Assembly (NCBI GenBank): GCA_022606135.1
Contig: JABYQN010000013.1
Span: 806,001 to 870,000, forward strand
Length of the DNA: 64,000 nucleotides
Direction: 5' to 3'
Origin: Fomes fomentarius
Lineage: Eukaryota > Basidiomycota > Agaricomycetes > Polyporales > Polyporaceae
Shown piece by piece: positions 27,813 through 37,825 of this stretch; the stretch's first letter is position 1, and each line of letters opens with the position of its first letter. The notes under the pieces were generated by a model. It was not told the DNA's origin, did no database searches, and saw only the letters and a program-made list of their open reading frames with translations. The translations under genes were made by a program, and so were the position numbers.

Positions 27813-28623
27813 ACTAACCAAGGCGGCTCTCAGCATGAGACCTCGTCCCCAAGATGAAGAACGCGAGGGATTAAGGCGTCGGTGATATCGAAAGAGAGCA
27901 AGACGGAAGGCAGCAATTCGACTCGCGGACGAAGGTGGTTGACAATACTTAGCGAACACACAAGCAAACCCAAACCTTCCGCTCAAATGCACTATGAATG
28001 TCACCAACAGTAACAGGAACAGGATATACCAGGAAAACAAAGACACGTGGAAGAACAATTCATATCGGCAGTCAGAAGACAACGCGACACATCGAAGGAA
28101 TATACATGAGAAGGAAATAGTGGAAGGAACACAATCTCACCGACACTAAGACACATGTCTAACATGACATGAGTCAACCCGTTACGAACATTGCAACATG
28201 AACATTTCCTCACCATATTTTCGATAACACTACTGACCGGTTTAGTGAACCCCGATAGACATGTATCATGACATTCTGCACGAGCAGAGAACAACACTAG
28301 AAGTATCGAAATCAGTTCGAGTTCACATGCAAGATTAGAAAGAACTTTACCGGCTGCCAATATTTTTTTCTAGATTTCTCTAGAGAAGAATATCTATGAA
28401 GACTATGCGTATCAAGGAGATCACAACAATGTGTGGAATCAACAGGAGAACAGGGAATATCTGCGGCGCACTTAAGTATCCGCAATGAGGACATGACGAA
28501 CACACTGCACTCACATCAACAAGGAATCACAACCACAGTTTTATGGGATTCACGCAGTAGCGACAACACAGCAAGGAGCACACTGGAAGACGAGAAGAGA
28601 TCAGCACACTGTGCGAGCACCAC
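27813..28623. other. Intergenic, nothing recognised
   Basis: An A/C-rich stretch beyond the break of the inverted duplication. It probably includes the SAP18 3' region. Apparent frames here have no motif. Confidence 0.45.
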
Positions 28624-29626
28624 TCAATCATACCGGCCACGCCGTCTGGGCGGACTCCTGGACCTCGACTGGCCCCTTCTGCCCCACCCACCGGTGCCGC
28701 GTCGTGGTGGCGGAGAGTCCCTCCTCGGTAACGGCACACGCCGATCATCCCTGTCCCTATCCCTATCCCTGTCCCTGTCTCTGTCCCTGCCAAAGTCCCC
28801 TCCACCTCTCCCTCCACGTGCACCGCGCGGCGCAGGACCATCCGGACCAGAGCTCCCTCGCCAATGTCCACCACCGCGTCCCAAGCCTGGACCAGGATTC
28901 GCTACCACAGCCCCGCCCCATCCACCATCGCCGCGTCCCCCACCAGCACCCTTCCAACCGTTCGTCGCAGGGCCGACCGCGCTGCCTTTGATGGCCAGCT
29001 CACCGCCCGGCCCAGCTGGCACCGTGGCGCCCTTCGGGAGTGTGACCATGACGGAGAGGTAGTCGCCCGGGACGAAGCGCAGTTCGTCGAGGGTGCGGTC
29101 TTGTTCCGTGGTGGTGCTCGACTCCGCTTCGCTGTCCTCGAGGAGACGGGCGGCGGGGCGGTCGAGATTGCCTGGCTCGCCGAGGACGTCACGGGAGTAG
29201 ACCGTGCCGAGGTCTTTTTGGGAGAAGCGGCCGCGCGACGCTGAGTCGGCGAAGACGGCGCGGAAGGAGTAGCGTGCGAGGGGGTGGCGGAACTCGGTCG
29301 AGTTGGGCGCAGAGGCACGGAGGGTGGTGAGCAGTTCACGGAGTGTGGCATCTCTCCTGCGACGACGTACAGCTCTGTTGAGGTTGCATGGGGATTGTAT
29401 GCGTAGGGGAGTACATACCAAGTGTATACTTGCTGTTCATCTGCGACTGGAAGCGGCCCCTCCTCGAATTGAGACAAGTGGTGGTACTTCCCGACTTTGA
29501 CAAACGTCTTGATGAGGAACGGTGCGGTCTGGAACAGACGTAAGTAATTTCTATGTCGTGAAAACACGGTGTGCTCACCTTTTCCCTGTCAACTATAGGC
29601 TTTCCAGCGGGCGTAGTGTCCTCCAT
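28624..29626 (-). CDS. sap18: SAP18-like protein with long RGG/RD tail
   Basis: Three exons (29626-29579, 29528-29419, 29356-28624) join to 296 codons. The start MEDTTPAGKPIVDREK leads into TAPFLIKTFVKVGKYHHLSQF, YTWRDATLRELLTTLRA and ARYSFRAVFADS, with DELRFVPGDYLSVMV ending the ubiquitin-like SAP18 fold near residue 175. The rest is a low-complexity tail with many RGG and GRGG motifs, a run of Arg-Asp repeats and an Arg/Ser-rich end. SAP18 is known as a subunit of the Sin3 histone deacetylase complex and of the ASAP complex (with Acinus and RNPS1) on spliced mRNA, in the nucleus. The tail makes it about twice the length of animal SAP18 and would favour RNA binding; that role is inferred. 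Confidence 0.9.
28748..28790 (-). repeat. Hexamer repeat coding for Arg-Asp
   Basis: About seven tandem TCCCT(G/A) hexamers within the SAP18 tail translate on the minus strand to alternating Arg and Asp. Such runs change length easily. Confidence 0.75.
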
Positions 29627-29886
29627 CGTGGCAAGTAAGTGTATGGCGAGGTGCAACTTGTCACTCGCGTTGAGGACGTTGGAGTCGCGTATGCGCCTGC
29701 GGGAAAATTACGTAACATTCCAACCGACTGAGCGGCTCGCCATGGCTGCGAAGGTTGTCGTTTCCTCCGACGCCGGCGAGCGTGGCAGACAGAGCCCGGC
29801 TGACACCTGCTGACGCTGTATATTCCCGGCCCAGAACGTTCATCATGTCTGGGTCTCCTGTTTTTGTGCCCTGATCCTCTGGCAAC

Positions 29887-31023
29887 GTGCAACGTCTCTC
29901 AGAGTCCAAGTTGCTTCTACAGTCCGCACGCACCATGACTCGGACAACCGGGGCATGCCCCGAGATCCTCTCTCCTGGACCGCTTTCGAACAAGCGGAAG
30001 CGTCAGCCTGATCTCGATGACGACGGCACAAAGAAGAGCATGAAGAGTGAAGGGGTCAAGGAGCGAGGGCCGAAGCAGGCGTTGCGGATCATCACAGACC
30101 TCATCTCCCCACTTGAGGTGCAGTCGCCCCCTCTCGATGACCTTCTGTCCACCGCAGACTCGGACGCGGATTCGTTGTTCGACGAGCCCCCTCCACGGCT
30201 CTCAACACCCGAAGTCGACGAGATACGCCGCATCCTCACCCCGCAGACCGTCCTCGCAGCTCTCCCGGAACCTTGGCTCATCCCAGCGCGACGGACAGCG
30301 CCGTCCATCCCGGGGCTGTACTTCGATCCTTCGATCCTGCTACCCGAGGCTCTTGGTGACGATCTCATGTGGAAATGCATCCGTGCGTTTTTCCAGGACG
30401 GCACGTCAAACCAGGTCATGCTCTTCGAGCGTTCCTCACCGCCCTCCTCAGAAGATCCATCCCCTGCAACCTCCAGCTCGCCCCCTGGACTTCCTTCGTT
30501 CCTCTCAGACTTGGTTGTCCTGCTCACTGAAGTCCTCCGCCCTCTAGTGCCTGCACAAACCCATGATCTCCTCTTCTCACCGTCTCCTGCTTCACATACG
30601 GGCCCCCCACGCGCCCGGCAGGCCATCATCAACCTGTATTGGCCCGGCGAAGGTATCACGCCCCACATCGACCTCCTCGACCGTTACGGAGACGGTATCA
30701 TAGGCGTCAGCCTGGGATCTGGATGCGCTATGCAGTTCGCCAAGGAGGGCGTCTCCGTACCGTCAGGCGAGTCACCTTGCGAAGGTTCGGAAGGGCCGTG
30801 CGCCTTGTACCTGCCCAAGGGCAGCGTGCTCGTCATGACAGAAGAGGCTCGTTACCAGTGGACGCATGGCATCGAGAAGCGGTTGGACGACCTGGTTGAA
30901 GAGATTTCAGGGAGCAAGCGGAGCGTTCTCCTGGACCGGGACGTGAGATTGAGCATCACATTCCGATGGCTCTTGCCTGGAGCCGACGTCGTCGGTTCGT
31001 CTGTGACAGGAGCAACATCATAG
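29887..31023 (+). CDS. AlkB-like 2-oxoglutarate/Fe(II) dioxygenase
   Basis: A single exon of 378 codons; the next Met (29935) is an equally possible start. The N-terminal 110 residues are polar and contain a basic segment (KRKRQ) that may be a nuclear signal. The fold follows: IINLYWPGEGITPHIDLLDRY has the HxD iron ligands, the second His is in YQWTHGI, and the 2-oxoglutarate-binding Arg lies in RLSITFRW near the end. SLGSGCAMQF and LYLPKGSVLVMTEEARY are typical of the AlkB family. Members remove methyl groups from nucleic acids or modify proteins. Among the types, the layout resembles ALKBH4/5/8-like proteins more than bacterial AlkB, but the substrate cannot be read from the sequence. It diverges from SAP18, with about 260 bases between starts. 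Confidence 0.85.
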   Translation: MQRLSESKLLLQSARTMTRTTGACPEILSPGPLSNKRKRQPDLDDDGTKKSMKSEGVKERGPKQALRIITDLISPLEVQSPPLDDLLSTADSDADSLFDEPPPRLSTPEVDEIRRILTPQTVLAALPEPWLIPARRTAPSIPGLYFDPSILLPEALGDDLMWKCIRAFFQDGTSNQVMLFERSSPPSSEDPSPATSSSPPGLPSFLSDLVVLLTEVLRPLVPAQTHDLLFSPSPASHTGPPRARQAIINLYWPGEGITPHIDLLDRYGDGIIGVSLGSGCAMQFAKEGVSVPSGESPCEGSEGPCALYLPKGSVLVMTEEARYQWTHGIEKRLDDLVEEISGSKRSVLLDRDVRLSITFRWLLPGADVVGSSVTGATS

Positions 31024-31382
31024 CGCCATTGTCCTTGGGTATCAGCGAGCATATGTTGAGCTCTACGTGCGCCTCGTCTGCGTGGCCATCCATCATCTGG
31101 AATCTGCATTTACTGTCTTGCATCTCGTGTTAAGCGTTGCAGGTAGAATACAGCATGTCTTATAGCAATACTCCTCACCAATGAATTGGTTGTATGCGAA
31201 AGCATAAGAAAGCGTGTACGGATTGGAGGTGATCTAACACGGATACAACGTACTGCAACGGATACATGGCTCAAACTTCGGATGGCCCTTCCTCTTCATT
31301 GGAATGTCAATGCTCGTCTCTGCATGACCCATCTCATCTCATACAGTCAAAGGCCAGGGAAGGCATCGGCATCGAAATGCGC
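31024..31382. other. Convergent 3' regions, nothing recognised
   Basis: Short gap between the ends of the dioxygenase gene and the NEDD8 gene. It holds no frame above 66 codons and no repeat. Confidence 0.5.
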
Positions 31383-31899
31383 CTAACGAGAGCCTCCACG
31401 GAGGGCAAGGACAAGATGTAGCACGGCACCAGCAGCGATGTTGAAGTCCTTGACGACCTTATCGTCCGCCCTGTGTAGCGCATTCAATCAAGAATCCAAA
31501 AGAGAATAGGATTGGATACGCACATTTGCCTTCCGGCGTAGATCAATCGCTGTTGCGGTGGGGGCACACCAGACTGCTCTTCGACCTTCTCCTTGATACG
31601 AGAAACCTACCCGATACGAGAATACATCGACGCAGTATGATGAGCGGAGGGAAATCAGTCTAGAAGAGTGGCGGCGCATACCTGGTCTTCGGGGTCGATA
31701 TCGAGCTCGATCTACGGTTTGCACAGCAGCACAAGGTGCACCACGCGTCAGAGTTTTCTGCCTCTTAATCCTCGGAAGATGATCTGCATACCTCCTTGCC
31801 CGTAAGTGTCTAGATGGCATGGCATGCAAGGAGTGAGTGGCGGGTTCGGAAACATTCGCGTGCGCGTGGGCATGTACTGACCTTGACCTTAATAAGCAT
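31383..31899 (-). CDS. rub1: Ubiquitin-like modifier NEDD8/Rub1
   Basis: Five small exons (31899-31882, 31809-31792, 31711-31682, 31606-31524, 31470-31383) join in frame to 78 codons; two are only 18 bases. The product starts MLIKVKTLTGKEIELDIDP, continues with [20 protein letters not shown] and ends [11 protein letters not shown] plus Ser-Arg. Ala at position 72 (LALRGG) marks NEDD8 rather than ubiquitin, which has Arg there. A protease would remove the last two residues to expose Gly76, which is then joined to cullins to switch on SCF-type ubiquitin ligases. This links it functionally, not physically, to the F-box proteins in the window. It was missed as a simple open frame because the exons are so short. 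Confidence 0.95.
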
Positions 31900-33640
31900 G
31901 ATTTCGACGTGTAACCAGATTTGGATACCGAAGATATAGATGCGTCGTATGAGTGCGACGAGAGAGCGGGAGGAGAGGGGATTAGCAAAGTAAGACCGTT
32001 GTGGCGTTAGTCAAGGACGAAATGCGCGCAGACGCCCACTGAACGTGCTAATCGAGACGCGTCCGCCCGATATAGCAACCGCATCTAATCGTTCACTGGC
32101 AGTGAGAGACGCGTACGAGGTTGTCCCGACATTGATTCCATCGCCCGTATACCTTCCCTGCACATTTGCGCGATTTGGAGGCATGCCGCTTTGGTACGCT
32201 TATCCTAGAACCCATCTCCTACCGCCATACTATGTTCGGGCCGGTCTACGCAACAGCTTGCGCAGTCAGCTTGATACTGGCACCGACACCGGCTGGACTC
32301 TGGGCCGGTATCACATACTACAGGCCTAATCTTCTCATCAAGGCCAGTGTCTCGTGCGGGTTGTCTCAAGACGCCTTCGTGGGATATCGGCATCTTATCT
32401 CCATGGTCGAATGTGACGACGGCTCCGAGTCAGGCTCACCTTCTCGTCATTTATACGCGGCACACGGGCGCCCGAGAGTCTATGCATGGTAGACTTCTGT
32501 GCCCAGGACGATCTCTCAACTCACTTCTGCCCCACAGATGAGTAATCGTCGGATAATTCGACAGATTATCTTCACCTTCTCTTGCATTGACGACCCATGG
32601 TTATTTCTGGCCTTGGAAAACTTTCACCGTGCGGACAAAGTTGACTCCTGGTTAGTGTATCGTGTACGGTATTGAATTCTGCGCTTGATATGCCTCACTA
32701 TCACTCCAAGCAGATATGTCGAACGAGTCCGCAAATCGGCTACTACGTGATCCTCCAGATTGCTCTACAGAAGGCGGAGCCTCGCGACTCTAAAACTTAC
32801 CTGTTCGACGGTGCTGATGCTTGTGGCACCTGTACCTATGCCACGTTCTGGTCGTCACGCAGTGGGGGCCTGCTCCATGCGCTCGTCAATGGCATTGTGC
32901 AGATCCTCCCGTGGTAGCTCGGCTAGAACAGTGCCGGGCTTCACTGAGGACGTAATTTACTCGTGTCTTGAGGCAGGCTGAGGTCCCGAGATACAACTTC
33001 CTTCATCGGCTCACCATTCCCTAACATTCAGCATCTCATCCCGATGAGCTTTGTATCATGTTGTTGTCCGCAATCCCTCCACATTCGCTTGTGTCGTGAA
33101 CCTTCGGCCAGGGACACATCACACAGCTCTTTGCGGGGTTGATGGTTGCGTCTTCTCGACATCCCACCCGACGGCCAAACTTCCGACTGCCAAGAAGCGG
33201 GGTCACCTCAACCACCGACGATTCCCCGGGTGCACTCTCCCATGACCGCCATCGCAGATCGCACAAGGTTCAAACTCCTACAGGACGCCCTTCAAGCACA
33301 CCTTCCGAAATTCTCTATTCAAAAATTTGCAAGCTGCGATAGGAACAGATATAGCGTCGTCTATGCGGCCTAAGCTCTACATCACGGCGCCCCAGACGAA
33401 ATGTCTCACCGTGTGGCCAAACTTACCCGACGCACCTGCGGCGACTTCACTCGTTGGCTCTCGGCCGCCCGTTCTGGCACGGACCGCCAAGCTATATCTC
33501 CGGAGTTTTCATGGATCAGCGTGTACGAAAAGATGTCAGTCCCATGTTCCATCCCGCATTCCTGACGAGCTGAGGAGTTTATGCGCGAGCAGGTTTAGCA
33601 CCGTGGGTATGTTTGCCCTGGGCTCGAGCTAGGTGTTACG
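31900..33640. other. Intergenic, perhaps a decayed gene
   Basis: A few hydrophobic or basic translations (for example FGPVYATACAVSLILAP near 32240 and SNRRIIRQIIFTFSC near 32545) hint at a former membrane protein, but I could not join them across credible splice sites and recognise no family. The final 250 bases are the upstream region of the sugar transporter. Confidence 0.3.
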
Positions 33641-33647
33641 AAATGTG

Positions 33648-33654
33648 TATATAT
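33648..33654 (+). promoter_or_regulatory. TATA box of the sugar transporter gene
   Basis: TATATAT about 90 bases before the ATG at 33743, in a setting without other T/A-rich runs. Confidence 0.45.
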
Positions 33655-33742
33655 GCAAGGGTGGAGAGCGGAGGAACGAGGTGTCCCTCCTCCCGCCTCT
33701 GCAGTTGTTTTCGTACGAAGACCAACAGACGACTCGGACAAT

Positions 33743-35658
33743 ATGGCTCTCGGCGCTGCAGTAGGAGATGACACTATCAACCGGTTTGTGCAGGACGACA
33801 AGGTGCCGTGGTACAAGAAGAGTAACTTGCGATTACTCTATTTGCTCATGTTCCCGACATGTATCGGCATCGAGATGACCAGTGGGTGAGCCTCGCGTTC
33901 TTCTGCTGCGTCGCTGCGTCGGATAGAGAAAGAAGTCGCTGACAGAGGCTTCTCCCGCCAGTTTCGACTCCTCGATGATGAACGGCTTGCAAGCCGTCGA
34001 GACCTGGGATGAATGTACGTGCCCACCGGACGATAATCCTCATCCTTGAAGGGACAGAAACTGACAGACTACCATCTTACCTAGTCTTTGGCCACCCCCG
34101 TTCCACAATCCTCGGTCTCCTCTCCGCGCTCTACTCCCTCGGCTCCATGTGCTCGCTCCCCTTCGTCCCCCTCGTCACCGACAAGTTCGGACGGCGCATG
34201 GCCATCCTCTTCGGCAGCATCATCATGATCATCGGCGCCATCCTCCAGACCACATCGCAGGACTTCGCCATGTTCGTCATCGCGCGCTTCTTGCTCGGCT
34301 TTGGCATTCCCTTCGCCATCGTCGCCGCCTCGTCCATGATCGGCGAGCTCGCGTACCCTAAGGAGCGCGCGCGCATAGGCTCGCTCTTCAACGCCTCCTG
34401 GTTTATCGGCGCGATTGTCGCCGCCGGCGTCACCCTCGGCACGTTCCAGATGCCAAACAACTGGGGCTGGCGCATCCCGTCTGTGCTCCAGGTCGTGCCC
34501 TCGCTCCTCCAGGTCACGTTCGTCTGGTTTCTCCCTGAATCACCTCGTTGGCTCATCTCGAAGGGCCGCGGCGAAGAGGCGTATGCGATCCTCGCCAAGT
34601 ACCACGCAGAGGGCGACCTCAACTCCGAGTTTGTCAAGATTGAGTACGCAGAGATCGAGAAGACGCTCGAGCTCGAGAGGGAGCAGGCAAAGGGCTCGTG
34701 GAAGGACCTCATCGCCGCGGCGGGTATGCGCCGCCGGCTGCTCATCTGCTCCTTCCTCGGCCTCGCGACACAGTGGAGCGGGAACGGGCTGACGTCGTAC
34801 TTCCTCGCGCGGATCCTCGACAACGTCGGCGTGCACGACAACCGGTCGAAGAACCTCATCAACCTCGCGATGACCTGCTGGGGCTTCGTCAACGCGATGT
34901 TCCTCGCCTTGACCGTGCCCAAGTTCCGCCGCCGCACGGCGTACCTCGCCTGTACGATCTCGCTCACGCTGATCTTCACCGGCTGGACGATCGCGAGCGC
35001 GCGCTATGCGATCACGGGCAGCCAGGAAGCGTCGCGCGCGGTCATAGCGTTCATCTTCTTGTACAGTCCCGCCTACAACTTGGCGTTCAATGCGCTCACA
35101 TACAGTGCGTACGACAAGTTCGCAATTGCGAAGAGATCCTACATACATATGCTGATATGTATTCCTCCGTCTAGCGTTTCTCGTCGAGCTCTTCCCCTTC
35201 CACGCGCGTGCCAAGGGTATCGCTGTATTCCAGTGGTGGAGTCGTGCCGCCGGCTTCTTTAACCAGTTCGTTAACCCTATCGGTATCAACAACGTTGGTG
35301 CGTCTTGTTCTCCCTTCGCTCCGTTTGTCACCTTATAAACTAATGCATTCCCTCATGTAGGCTGGAAGTACTACATCAGCTATTGTGTCTTCCTCCTCTT
35401 CGAGGTCGCCTTCATCTGGTTCCTCTTCCCCGAGACATCCAACCGCTCGCTCGAGGAGCTTGCCTTCCGTGCGTCCCTCTCTCTCCCCATCTGTGCCCCA
35501 TCGCTAACAACGTCGTGTGTACAGTGTTCGAGGGCGACCACGTCCGTGCAGAGCAGCAAAAGCGTATCGAGGAGGAGGTACAGGACAACAAGGCGCCCAT
35601 TCCCGACAGCGCAAGCGACAAGGAGAGCGTGATGCATGTCGAACGCAAGCACGATTGA
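33743..35658 (+). CDS. MFS sugar transporter, lactose-permease-like
   Basis: Six exons (33743-33885, 33962-34014, 34085-35104, 35175-35297, 35361-35468, 35525-35658) join to 526 codons, normal for fungal sugar porters. Family marks are FDSSMMNGLQ in helix 1, DKFGRRMAILFG after helix 2, ELAYPKERARIGS, PESPRWLISKGR between the two halves, QWSGNGLTSYFLARILDNVG in the helix 7 region, ELFPFHARAKGIA and PETSNRSLEELAF at the end of helix 12. The protein sits in the plasma membrane and most likely imports a mono- or disaccharide with protons; the Lac12-like style (SGNGL...YY/FL..IL..VG) suggests a lactose/hexose type, but the substrate is not provable. Part of exon 3 onward lies in the inverted duplication. 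Confidence 0.92.
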
Positions 35659-35983
35659 AACTGTCGTTTCTCATGCTTCCGAGCGTGCCGCGACTGGCCA
35701 CGACTCCGACTGCACACGCGCGACATGCAGTACATGTATTATACGCCGAGTCATACTGTAACGTGTATCATTATATTGGAGTTCGCGTTCAGCGATAGAC
35801 CTATGGCGAGGGAATCTTCGATATTTTGTCATCAGGAGGGTTGTGTGCGGAGACATCCAGTGTGTTTGCGAAGAGGAGCACAATACACGGATGTGCACTG
35901 AATAGCAAAGACTGAGCTGAGAGCCAAGAAGTCAACAACTGTGCATGCGGATGTCCTGCTCTGGAGTCTGTAGGTACCTGTGT

Positions 35984-37743
35984 CTATCGGAGAAGGGATG
36001 ATTGTATAGTATGTCTACGGCATGCCATCGATAGAGTCAGGTACAACGACGCCATTGTCGAGCCTCTCCATCTCCATTTCTCCGTCATTGACCTGTGAGA
36101 CACTCTGGACTTCGGATTCCCCCCTGGTGCTGGCAACAATGAGCCCAATGATCCTATGACACGGTTGAAGTTCAGACTTGACATCGACGATAGTTGAGAG
36201 TGCTGGTGTGTCACTGCACTGTGGGCTTCCTGTAGGTCCAATAAGAACCTAGACACAAGGATTGCAGTGAGACTAGAGGTGACATAAATCAGAACTCCTG
36301 AAACAGCAAAAGATGATGAGGTACAAACGGTTCTACAAAGAAGGAAATAACACTGGTGCCAGGATTGTTCCCTTTCACTAGAGGGTTTGCCTGGAAGACC
36401 TGCAGCACGAGTGAGTACCAGGACTGCTGCCAGTAAGCATGCAAACCCAAGACTCACCAACAACAAGGTGAAGCTGAGGCGGAGAATATTCAGCGTAGTA
36501 AGGATGCTACCAGTATATTAGAGGCCTTTGTCAATATCACCCAAACATGAGACCCCAAGCATACAGATATACTTCACACATACCCAAAATAAAGTGTACC
36601 TAGCCTAGGGATCAAAAACGACCTAGACAAGCAACAGATTGGACAGCAAGTACGCACCATTTCTAAACAGGATGCTTGAGAGGGAAGTTCCCTGGCCAAG
36701 GGCCTTGTTCTCCCTACTTGTCTTGTATGTTACCTTCCATGTGATGCAGAGGACAAGGAGGTCTGATGTGATGAGACAGACCTTAGAAATAATTGTCACT
36801 AGATACAATTGTCAGCATCAGTTGAAATGGCACAGATCAAGAAGGAACTACAACTAGCACAAATTCATTATGAGCAAACAGTCTTCAAGGTGAAGATGCA
36901 CTAGACTTACTAATTCATGGTAGTGGCTTGAGTGATGATACACCCATCAGAATTTCCTACTACAGACCAATAGCCCATGCGAACCTGTGATCTGTATCAT
37001 AATGATGCACGGTGAGTATTGCAGTGAGAAAACACTTACAAAGTTAATGACCAAAGGTGCAAGAGAAAAGAGCAGGACCAATGTTGATATAGACCATTGC
37101 CCATGGGTGCCTGAGCTGAGAGCATGTGCCCTCAGGGTGGAGAACACTAGGTGTATGGTGTCGATCAGGACACAAGGTTGAGGATGGGGTGGGAACATGT
37201 ACTCACAAGCCCATGGAAGATACTGAAAATATTCCAGAAGATTCCCTATATAGTACACTGCTGCACAGCTGGTGGCTTCAACTTGTGAGTGAACGGTCAC
37301 CACAGAGCTCATGCTGTTGATTGCATACACTTACCCCTCAAAATTTGTGTTGCATGAGTGCACTAGGTAACAGCAGGAGGCATACTCACCTTGGTTGTAG
37401 TGGGGTCTGGATAGGGCGTGTCCAACATAGCGGCTACGAGGGATAAGTACCGGTTGGCAATGAACAGAATGGAAGACCCAGTGATTGACTGCTTCCAGAA
37501 GAGCTTCATCTCACGGTCAAACGTGATGACATACTCATAGGCGAGTAGACCTGGTGCATAGAAAAAAGATCATCGATGAATTCGAAGCATGAACTGAGCA
37601 GGGTTACACAATACAGCAGTCTCTGCGTAGTCATCAAACTGACTAGTAGATCTTGTCAGGAATTGTTTGATGTATTTCACTCACTCGACTCACGCAGAGT
37701 TGTATTCCCCAACTTGTTGGGCAGTCTGTGAGTTATCGGACAT
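35984..37743 (-). CDS. DUF6533 multi-pass membrane protein, copy 3
   Basis: The sister of copy 2. The start is MSDNSQTAQQVGEYNSA, exon 2 has QFDDYAETAVL, and the DUF6533 core and RY(L/I)..L helix follow near 37.55-37.40 kb. Then come SCAAVYYIGNLLEYFQYLPW, VFSTLRAHALSSGTHGQWS, ISKVCLITSDLLVLCITWKV and, in the last exon, LTAILVSRFLLDLQEAHS with the HQHSQLSS block. Compared with copy 2, one base is missing after LLPAPGG, so the final residues are read in another frame and the protein ends at 35984 instead of near 36015. All earlier parts look intact. Predicted as an integral membrane protein of unknown role. Confidence 0.78.
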
Positions 37744-37816
37744 GATTGTGCAACCACAGTGTGTACAGACTGAGGCCGAAAGGATCTGTGGATGAGAAAA
37801 GACTCAGAGATGCGGA

Positions 37817-37825
37817 TTTATATAC
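37817..37825 (-). promoter_or_regulatory. TATA box of DUF6533 copy 3
   Basis: GTATATAAA on the minus strand, about 75 bases before the start at 37743, corresponding to the TATA box of copy 2. Confidence 0.55.

Noticed and set aside
28433..29062. A 209-codon plus-strand frame rich in Pro and Ser
   Set aside because: It is the antisense shadow of the SAP18 RGG/RD tail.
34131..35331. Minus-strand frames of 282 and 263 codons across the transporter
   Set aside because: Antisense shadows of a GC-rich, strongly coding plus-strand gene.
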